NCBI RefSeq assembly: GCF_051960575.1
Contig: NZ_JBQCEE010000426.1
Span: 1 to 25,861, forward strand
Source: JBQCEE01 sp051960575
Lineage (GTDB): Bacteria; Actinomycetota; Actinomycetes; Mycobacteriales; Jatrophihabitantaceae
Length of the DNA: 25,861 nt
Reading direction: 5' to 3'
The notes beneath the pieces were generated by a model, which saw nothing but the letters and a program-made list of their open reading frames with translations, did no database searches and was not told the DNA's origin. Positions 1 through 6,341 of the stretch are shown here, piece by piece (position 1 is the stretch's first letter; each line of letters starts with the position of its first letter). The translations under genes were made by a program, and so were the position numbers.

Positions 1-64
1 CCGGCTGAGGCTCGAGCGGCGGTGCGGTCGGGCGGAACAGGGTCTCGGCCAGCGGGCTGGGCAT
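1..64 (-). CDS. N-terminus of an unidentified protein, cut by the window edge
   Basis: A start codon at 64 opens a frame running off the left edge. Only 21 residues are visible, beginning MPSPLAETLF and then Pro-rich. A strong ribosome binding site GGAGG lies five bases upstream, and a TANNNT hexamer (TAGCTT on the minus strand, 118-113) sits about 50 bases upstream. A real gene start is therefore likely although the visible part is short. It lies downstream of clgR and the VOC gene on the same strand, separated by 98 bases with its own promoter signal. The visible residues do not identify a family and I assign no function. Confidence 0.5.
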   Translation of the reverse strand, partial: MPSPLAETLFRPTAPPLEPQP

Positions 65-112
65 GCGTCCTCCGGTGCGGCGCCGACGGGCGAGGAACCC
101 GTCCGAGTCCGG

Positions 113-118
113 AAGCTA
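113..118 (-). promoter_or_regulatory. Candidate -10 element for the gene at the left edge
   Basis: TAGCTT on the minus strand, followed by a leader of roughly 40 bases that contains the GGAGG ribosome binding site of the truncated gene. No clear -35 was recognised. Confidence 0.35.
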
Positions 119-162
119 CCGACGGCGGCCGGGGCGTCGCGGCGGACACGCTGCCACCCGCG

Positions 163-561
163 TCAGGTCGTGACGGATGGGACGGATGGGTCACCAGGGG
201 CGATTGGCGGCGCCCACGACGGCCGTGGCACGAGGCAGAACGGATGCCCGGCCGGGTCGGCGAACACGCTGCCCGACAACCGGCGCGCACCGAGCGCAGC
301 CACCTGCGCCGCGGCGATCTCGACATCGTCGACCATCACGTCAAGATGCACCTGCTGCGGGCGCACGGGGTCGGGCCAGGCCGGTGCCACATGGTCGGGC
401 GCCCGCTGGAAGGCGAAGCCCGAGGTGGTCGCGTCCCGCGAGACGACGACGAAGTCGTCACCGCGGTAGGTGATCGGCAGGCTCAGCAGCTCGGCGTAGA
501 AGGCCGCGAGCGCGGCCGGGTCGGGGCAGTCGTAGATGACGTGGTGCGGGCGGCCGATCAC
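163..561 (-). CDS. VOC (glyoxalase/dioxygenase-like) family protein
   Basis: 132 residues, GTG start. The N-terminus (HHVIYDCPDPAALAAFYAEL) is the typical first beta-alpha unit of a vicinal-oxygen-chelate module. A second unit begins near residue 68 (VHLDVMVDDVEIAAAQVAAL), and FADPAGHPFCLVPRP near residue 100 matches the closing strand of glyoxalase-like domains. It is one compact two-module domain without a signal peptide, so it is presumably cytoplasmic. The start overlaps the clgR stop by four bases (GTGA), which points to translational coupling. The substrate cannot be read from sequence; VOC proteins include lyases, dioxygenases and antibiotic-binding proteins. Family is secure, function unknown. 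Confidence 0.85.
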   Translation of the reverse strand: MIGRPHHVIYDCPDPAALAAFYAELLSLPITYRGDDFVVVSRDATTSGFAFQRAPDHVAPAWPDPVRPQQVHLDVMVDDVEIAAAQVAALGARRLSGSVFADPAGHPFCLVPRPSWAPPIAPGDPSVPSVTT

Positions 562-911
562 GCAGCGACGGTGGGCAGCCGCCGTACGGAGGCCTCGGCG
601 GGCGCCGGACCACGGCCGGGGCCGACCGGTGCGGCGACGGCCGGCACGGCGGCGAGCCGGCCCGCGGCGGCGAGCTTCTCCTCGCGCCGCAGCGTCTGGC
701 TCACCTCGGCGAACAGGTCGGACAGCTCGACGTCGAGGGCCCGGCAGATCGCCGCGAGCAGCTCGGACGACGCCTCCTTCTGCCCGCGCTCGATCTCGGA
801 CAGGTAGCCGAGGCTGACGCGGGCGCTCGACGACACCTCGCGCAGCGTGCGCGCCTGGCGCATGCGGGCCGCTCGCAGGCTCGAGCCCACGACCTCACGG
901 AGCACGGGCAT
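558..911 (-). CDS. clgR: ClgR-type XRE-family transcriptional regulator
   Basis: 117 residues with a Cro/C1 helix-turn-helix at about residues 9-68. The segment LREVSSSARVSLGYLSEIER followed by GQKEASSELL is the hallmark of ClgR, the actinobacterial activator of clp protease genes. The start ATG has an AGGAGG five bases upstream. After the DNA-binding domain comes a short Ala/Pro-rich tail ending in Ala-Ala. In Streptomyces, C-terminal Ala-Ala of ClgR serves as a ClpP degradation tag, so conditional turnover is plausible here. The gene ends inside the start codon of the VOC gene (GTGA overlap). An inverted repeat matching the published ClgR operator core lies 80-93 bases upstream of the start. 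The cinA gene often found between pgsA and clgR is absent. Confidence 0.9.
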   Translation of the reverse strand: MPVLREVVGSSLRAARMRQARTLREVSSSARVSLGYLSEIERGQKEASSELLAAICRALDVELSDLFAEVSQTLRREEKLAAAGRLAAVPAVAAPVGPGRGPAPAEASVRRLPTVAA

Positions 912-943
912 GCGGTCCTCCTCGCCGGTGGTGCAGGAAGTTC

Positions 944-949
944 ACCGTA
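944..949 (-). promoter_or_regulatory. Candidate -10 element of clgR
   Basis: TACGGT on the minus strand, about 32 bases before the clgR ATG, leaving a short leader that carries the AGGAGG site. The operator-like repeat at 991-1004 would be centred near -60 relative to the predicted start of transcription. Confidence 0.4.
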
Positions 950-990
950 CCCGGCGTGATGGGTGCCAGGAGGGCGGTGACGACACCGTC

Positions 991-1004
991 CGCTCACAGC
1001 GAAC
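991..1004 (-). promoter_or_regulatory. Candidate ClgR operator upstream of clgR
   Basis: CGCTCACAGCGAAC, read on the plus strand, has CGC and GCG half-sites separated by five bases (TCACA). It fits the core CGC-YNANR-GCG plus the right flank WWS reported for ClgR sites in corynebacteria. The outer left flank (987-990, CGTC) does not fit the A/T preference. The position upstream of the clgR promoter suits autoactivation. Motif match by eye only. Confidence 0.5.
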
Positions 1005-1057
1005 GGCATCGTCGGATCAACGGCCGGCGGCGTCCGGGCGTTCCCGCGCGGGCGGAT

Positions 1058-1750
1058 TCAGACCGACGGCTGGGCCGGCGGTGCGACCTGCGACGGGACG
1101 GTCGGCGTGTCCGGCGCGCCGGCGCCGGCGAGCGACATGCGGCGCAGGTTCACCGCGCGGAAGACGTAGTCGATGCCGGTGATCACCGTGACGATGATCG
1201 CCGCGACCATGAACACCCAGGCCAGGGCGTGCAGCAGCCCGGTGAGGGGCAGGACGAACAGGCCGATGCCGACGTCCTGCAGCAGGGTCTTCAGCTTGCC
1301 GCCCCGGCTGGCGGGGATGACACCGTGCCGGATGACCCAGAACCGCAGCAGCGTGACGCCGAGCTCGCGGGCGAGGATCAGCACGGTGATCCACCACGGC
1401 AGCTCGTGCAGGATCGACAGGCCGATGAGCGACGCGCCGATGAGCGCCTTGTCGGCGATCGGGTCGACCAGCTTGCCGAACTCGGTGACCAGGCCGCGCT
1501 TGCGGGCGATATCGCCGTCGAGCCGGTCGGTGACCGCGGCGAGCGCGAAGACACCCCAGGCCAGCACGCGCCAGCCGCGTTCGTGGCCGGAGCCGTGGAA
1601 GAGCACGACCACGAAGACCGGGACGAGCAGCAGCCGGAAGACCGTCAGCGCGTTCGGCAGGTTCCACGCCGACACCGACGTCGTGGCGTCGGCGAGGTGG
1701 TCGGCCTCGGGCGCGAGTGCGCGCGGCGGCTTGCGCTCGGCCGCGGTCAT
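1058..1750 (-). CDS. pgsA: CDP-diacylglycerol--glycerol-3-phosphate 3-phosphatidyltransferase
   Basis: 230 residues. The enzyme moves the phosphatidyl group from CDP-diacylglycerol to glycerol 3-phosphate, the committed step to phosphatidylglycerol and cardiolipin, at the membrane. The full CDP-alcohol phosphotransferase signature D-x2-DG-x2-AR-x8-G-x3-D-x3-D is present at residues 75-100 (D75, D78, G79, A82, R83, G92, D96, D100). Hydrophobic segments before and after it fit a polytopic membrane enzyme. A polar N-terminal extension of about 28 residues precedes the first conserved WNLPNALT segment, so a later start cannot be excluded. The ATG overlaps the rimO stop by four bases (ATGA), indicating one operon. 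The context rimO-pgsA-clgR favours the PgsA assignment over other CDP-alcohol transferases. Confidence 0.92.
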   Translation of the reverse strand: MTAAERKPPRALAPEADHLADATTSVSAWNLPNALTVFRLLLVPVFVVVLFHGSGHERGWRVLAWGVFALAAVTDRLDGDIARKRGLVTEFGKLVDPIADKALIGASLIGLSILHELPWWITVLILARELGVTLLRFWVIRHGVIPASRGGKLKTLLQDVGIGLFVLPLTGLLHALAWVFMVAAIIVTVITGIDYVFRAVNLRRMSLAGAGAPDTPTVPSQVAPPAQPSV

Positions 1751-3138
1751 CGGGCACCGCCGAGCTCGGCGACCAGGTCGACGCCGTCGGTCTTGGTGAC
1801 GACGGCGCGCACGAGCTCGCCGCGGCGCACGCGGGCGCCGAGCACGGTGGTGACGCCGTCGACGTCGGGGCCCTGATGCGCGGCCCGGCCGGTGGCACTG
1901 TCCAGGTCGCCGGTGTCCTCGATGAGCACGTCGACGGCCTCGCCGACGCGGTCGTCGGCCCGCTGCGTGACCAGTTCGTCGGCGAGCGCGGACACGTGGG
2001 CGACGCGCGCGGCGATCTCGTCGTCGGACAGCTTGCCGGGCAGGTCGGCCGCGGCCGTGCCCTCCTCGTCCGAGTACCCGAAGACGCCGATCGCATCCAG
2101 CCGCGCCTCGGACAGGAACCGGCACAGTTCGTCCAGGTCGGCCTCGGTCTCGCCGGGGAAGCCGACGATGACGTTGCTGCGGGCGCCGGCGGTCGGCGCG
2201 AGGTCACGCACGCGCGCGAGCAGGTCCAGGAAGCCTTCGGTCGAGCCGAAGCGCTTCATGCGCCGCAGCACGTCCTCGGCCGCGTGCTGGAACGAGAGGT
2301 CGAAGTACGGCGCCACGCCGGGCGTGGTCGCGATGGTCTCGAGCAGGGACGGACGCAGCTCGGCGGGCTGCAGGTACGACACGCGCACCCGCTCGATGCC
2401 GTCGACGGCGGCGAGCTGCGGCAGCAGCGTCTCGAGCGCGCGCAGGTCGCCGAGGTCCTTGCCGTAGGACGTCGAGTTCTCGCTCACGAGCACCAGTTCC
2501 CGCGCACCCGTGGACGCCAACCACTGCGCCTCGGCGAGCACCTCGGCCGGCGGGCGTGACACGAACGAGCCGCGGAACGACGGGATCGCGCAGAACGTGC
2601 AGCGCCGGTCGCAGCCGGACGCGAGCTTGAGGTACGCGACCGGCGCGTCGTCGAGCCGGCGACGCCCCTGCGGCACCCAGGCGTGGCCGGGCACGGCGAC
2701 CTCGGCGACGGCGGCCGGACGGTGCACCGGCGTCACCGGCAGCAGGGTGCGGCGGTCGCGCGGGGTGTGCGGCGCGACCGGCCGGCCGGCGGCGACGTCG
2801 TCGAGACGGGCCGCGATGTCGGCGTAGGAGTCGAAGCCGAGCACGGCGTCGGCCTCGGGCAGCGAGGCGGCGAGTTCGTCGCCGTACCGCTCGGCCAGGC
2901 AGCCGACGGCCACCACCTTGCGTCCAGTGTCGGCGGCGGCCAGCAGCGTGTCGATCGAGTCCTTCTTGGCGCTGTCGATGAACCCGCAGGTGTTCACGAC
3001 GACGACGTCCGCGGTGTCCGAGTCATCAGCCAGCGACCAGCCGGACGAACTGAGCCGGCCGGCCAGTTCCTCGGAGTCGACCTCGTTGCGGGCGCATCCC
3101 AGGGTCACCAGCGCCACACGGCGGTCAGACGTCGACAC
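1747..3138 (-). CDS. rimO: Ribosomal protein S12 methylthiotransferase RimO
   Basis: 463 residues. A radical-SAM enzyme that adds a methylthio group to an aspartate of ribosomal protein S12. The N-terminal MTTase domain carries three cluster-ligand cysteines (GC15ARNE, NTC51GF, VGC80LAE). The radical-SAM motif CxxxCxxC is C176-C180-C183 in SGCDRRCTFCAIPSFRG. A TRAM-like domain follows from about residue 395. The motif context distinguishes it from MiaB. I chose the GTG at 3138 because a TAACCT -10 element ends exactly six bases before it, predicting a leaderless mRNA; an ATG one codon upstream (3141) is possible but has no ribosome binding site. It is transcribed away from the sigma gene and coupled to pgsA downstream. 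Confidence 0.93.
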   Translation of the reverse strand: MSTSDRRVALVTLGCARNEVDSEELAGRLSSSGWSLADDSDTADVVVVNTCGFIDSAKKDSIDTLLAAADTGRKVVAVGCLAERYGDELAASLPEADAVLGFDSYADIAARLDDVAAGRPVAPHTPRDRRTLLPVTPVHRPAAVAEVAVPGHAWVPQGRRRLDDAPVAYLKLASGCDRRCTFCAIPSFRGSFVSRPPAEVLAEAQWLASTGARELVLVSENSTSYGKDLGDLRALETLLPQLAAVDGIERVRVSYLQPAELRPSLLETIATTPGVAPYFDLSFQHAAEDVLRRMKRFGSTEGFLDLLARVRDLAPTAGARSNVIVGFPGETEADLDELCRFLSEARLDAIGVFGYSDEEGTAAADLPGKLSDDEIAARVAHVSALADELVTQRADDRVGEAVDVLIEDTGDLDSATGRAAHQGPDVDGVTTVLGARVRRGELVRAVVTKTDGVDLVAELGGAR

Positions 3139-3144
3139 CATTGC

Positions 3145-3150
3145 AGGTTA
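3145..3150 (-). promoter_or_regulatory. -10 element of rimO, leaderless type
   Basis: TAACCT on the minus strand, six bases before the GTG at 3138 and only three before the ATG at 3141. The spacing favours GTG as first codon at or near the transcript 5' end. Confidence 0.5.
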
Positions 3151-3184
3151 CCCGCGGCAACAGTCAGGTACGGACACAGCGTCA

Positions 3185-3190
3185 TACGGT
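3185..3190 (+). promoter_or_regulatory. Candidate -10 element of the sigma-factor gene
   Basis: TACGGT ends 11 bases before the ATG at 3202. The predicted leader would be only a few bases, with no ribosome binding site. Spacing is less typical than in the leaderless set of this window. Confidence 0.35.
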
Positions 3191-3201
3191 GCGTGGCAAT
3201 C

Positions 3202-3710
3202 ATGACTGCGGACGGGACACGCCCCCGCCCGGCGACGGTGGCGGATCTCGCCCGGACGCACGGCCTCGAGCTGCTGCGCTTCGGCTACCTCGTCACCGGC
3301 GACCGGCACCGTGCCGAGGACCTCGTGCAGGACGTGCTGCTGGCCCTGCACCGCCGGTTCCCGGCGACGCTCGGCGTCGACGACCCCGTCGCGTACGCCC
3401 GCCGGGCCGTGGTGAACGGCCACATCAGTCGCGGACGACGACGTGCCAGCGGCGAGCTCAGCATGGCCGAGCTGCCCGAGTCGGCCACGGCGCCGCGCGA
3501 CGATCCGGCCGAGCGCGACCTCCTCTGGCGGGCGCTGCGACGGCTCCCGGACCGGCAGCGGGCCGTGCTGGTGTTGCGGTTCTACGAGGACGCCACCGAC
3601 GAGCAGATCGCCGAGCTGCTCGGGTGCCGCCGCGGCACCGTGCGCAGCCTCGCCTCGCGCGCCCTCGCGGCGCTGCGCGAGGACACCGACGTGACCGAGG
3701 AGACCGGACG

Positions 3711-3714
<4 letters not shown>
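3202..3714 (+). CDS. SigE-family (ECF-like) RNA polymerase sigma factor
   Basis: 170 residues. Region 2 spans about residues 15-55 (LLRFGYLVTGDRHRAEDLVQ, DVLLALHRRF). A short linker is followed by region 4 at about 105-158 (LRRLPDRQRAVLVLRFYEDA, EQIAELLGCRRGTVRSLASR) with a clear helix-turn-helix. The short linker and lack of regions 1 and 3 fit the group of small actinobacterial sigma factors called the SigE family in annotation pipelines. It should redirect RNA polymerase to a small stress or surface regulon. The stop overlaps the start of the next gene (ATGA), which encodes a membrane protein with a cytoplasmic N-terminus, the usual arrangement for a sigma factor and its membrane-bound partner. 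The exact ECF subgroup was not determined. Confidence 0.85.
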
Positions 3715-4859
<1,145 letters not shown>

Positions 4860-4865
4860 GGCCCC

Positions 4866-5369
4866 GTGTCGAGCAGTCTGGTCCGGCGGGCACGCACCGC
4901 CGACGTCCCGGCGATCAAGGCACTCGTCGACATCTACGCGGGGTCGGGCAAGCGGCTGCTGGCCAAGGAGCTCGTGACGCTGTACGAGGACGTGCAGGAC
5001 TTCGTCGTCGCGGAGATCGGCGGCGAGGTGGTCGGCTGCGGCGCCCTGCACGTGCTGTGGGCCGATCTCGGTGAGGTGCGCACGCTGGCCGTGCACCCAG
5101 ACCACCGCAACGCCCGCCTCGGCCGCGCCGTGCTCGACCGGCTGATCGAGACCGCGCGCGAGCTCGGCCTGGCCCGGCTGTTCGCCCTGACCTTCCACGT
5201 CGACTTCTTCGCCCGCGCCGGGTTCGTCGAGATCGACGGCGCCCCGGTCGATCCCAACACCTACGAGGCGCTACGCCGCTCGTACGACCCGGGCGTCGCC
5301 GAGTTCCTCGGGCTCGAGTACGTCAAGCCGAACACCCTCGGCAACACCCGCATGCTGCTGCACCTCTGA
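4866..5369 (+). CDS. argA: Amino-acid N-acetyltransferase (N-acetylglutamate synthase, ArgA type)
   Basis: 167 residues, GTG start, single GNAT domain. The sequence follows the short N-acetylglutamate synthase of mycobacteria (Rv2747 type) from end to end: VRRARTADVPAIKALVDIYA at the start, VGCGALHVLWADLGEVRTLA in the core, and YVKPNTLGNTRMLL at the C-terminus. The acetyl-CoA loop is in HPDHRNARLGRAVLDRL (78-94). It acetylates glutamate, the first step of arginine synthesis, in the cytosol. The amino-acid kinase domain of E. coli ArgA is absent, as in other actinobacterial short forms. It starts six bases after the membrane-protein stop, so it may be co-transcribed, but a TANNNT box suggests its own start. 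In mycobacteria argA also lies between pgsA and ftsK, supporting the call. Confidence 0.9.
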   Translation: MSSSLVRRARTADVPAIKALVDIYAGSGKRLLAKELVTLYEDVQDFVVAEIGGEVVGCGALHVLWADLGEVRTLAVHPDHRNARLGRAVLDRLIETARELGLARLFALTFHVDFFARAGFVEIDGAPVDPNTYEALRRSYDPGVAEFLGLEYVKPNTLGNTRMLLHL

Positions 5370-5414
5370 CGGCCGACGGGATCATCCCGAGGAGCACTTG
5401 CGCCAAATGCCGGT

Positions 5415-5420
5415 TACGGT
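5415..5420 (+). promoter_or_regulatory. -10 element of the EcsC-like gene, leaderless type
   Basis: TACGGT, seven bases before the ATG at 5428. It supports that ATG over the upstream TTG (5398) and ATG (5407), which would be removed from the transcript. Confidence 0.4.
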
Positions 5421-5427
5421 GCTGATC

Positions 5428-6258
5428 ATGGACGCCGCAAAGCAGGAGAAGCTTTACTCGACCACGCTGCAGACGATCGGCGCCGTGTCGAAGCTGCCTG
5501 TGGTCCGTGTCGACCGGGAGGCGTTCCTGCGCAAGCAGTTCGCCGATTCACCGCACCTCGACGTGATCCTCGAGCGAGGCCCACAGGAGGTGTACACGCC
5601 CGACTCGCTCCGGACGATGGCGGACACGATCATCAGGAACAGCGCGTCGAAGAGCTCGCTCGCATCGTTCGCCACCGGGCTGGCCGGCAACCCGATCGCG
5701 ATGTTCGCGGCGGGTGGGGCCGACGTGGCGCAGTACTTCGGCTTCGCGCTGAACCTCGCCCAGCAGATCGCCTATCTCTTCGGCGAGGACGACCTCTTCC
5801 AGGGCTCGGGCGAGTTGAGCGAAGCGGCGCAGATCCGCGTGATCGCGTACCTCGGGGCGATGTTCGGCGCAGCAGGTGCGGCAGCGCTCGTGGCGAACAC
5901 GTCGAAGACGGCAGGTGCAACCATCGGGAAAAAGGTCGCAGCCCAGGCCCTCACCAAGACGACGTGGTACCCGATCGTCAAGAAGGTCGGCGCCCTGCTC
6001 GGCAAGCAGATCACCAAGAAGACGGTCGAGAAGACGATCAGCAAGGCCGTGCCGGTGGTCGGCGGCGTCGTCTCGGCAGGGATGACGTGGATGACCTTCC
6101 GTCCGATGGGCGACCGGCTCGCCGACACCCTGGTCAAGCACCTCAAGGGCGAGTTCGACCACACGTTGGTGCTGAACGACCGCTTCGCGGCGTCGCTCGG
6201 GATGCCGGTGATCGACGCGACCACGGTCGAGACGACTGTGCTCGACACCGACGACTGA
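5428..6258 (+). CDS. EcsC-family-like protein
   Basis: 276 residues from ATG 5428. Alternatives are ATG 5407, which has GAGGAG twelve bases upstream, and TTG 5398. The middle (residues about 75-120) has hydrophobic/amphipathic helices (FATGLAGNPIAMFAAGGADV). Next comes a Lys-rich stretch ending in KAVPVVGGVVSAGMTWMTF. This order of features, including the closing PVVGG-V segment and a final Asn/Thr-type helix, resembles the EcsC family (PF12787), whose founder is linked to the Bacillus ecs transporter operon but whose biochemical role is unknown. Codon use is less strictly G/C-ending than its neighbours, with runs such as GGGAAAAAGG, so acquisition by transfer is possible. Family call made by pattern recognition only. 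Confidence 0.65.
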   Translation: MDAAKQEKLYSTTLQTIGAVSKLPVVRVDREAFLRKQFADSPHLDVILERGPQEVYTPDSLRTMADTIIRNSASKSSLASFATGLAGNPIAMFAAGGADVAQYFGFALNLAQQIAYLFGEDDLFQGSGELSEAAQIRVIAYLGAMFGAAGAAALVANTSKTAGATIGKKVAAQALTKTTWYPIVKKVGALLGKQITKKTVEKTISKAVPVVGGVVSAGMTWMTFRPMGDRLADTLVKHLKGEFDHTLVLNDRFAASLGMPVIDATTVETTVLDTDD

Positions 6259-6282
6259 CAGGACCTTGGACAGCTGGCTCGG

Positions 6283-6332
6283 TGATCAACAGCGCCGCAC
6301 GGTCGCCTGCAGCCACCGGAGGCTGTTGATCA
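6283..6332. repeat. Perfect 11-bp inverted repeat downstream of the EcsC-like gene
   Basis: TGATCAACAGC (6283-6293) and GCTGTTGATCA (6322-6332) are perfect complements around a 28-base loop that itself contains GGT...ACC complementarity (6301-6317). No T-run follows. It could be a transcript-end hairpin for the plus-strand gene or a protein-binding site. Confidence 0.6.
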
Positions 6333-6341
6333 TGGACGTGG

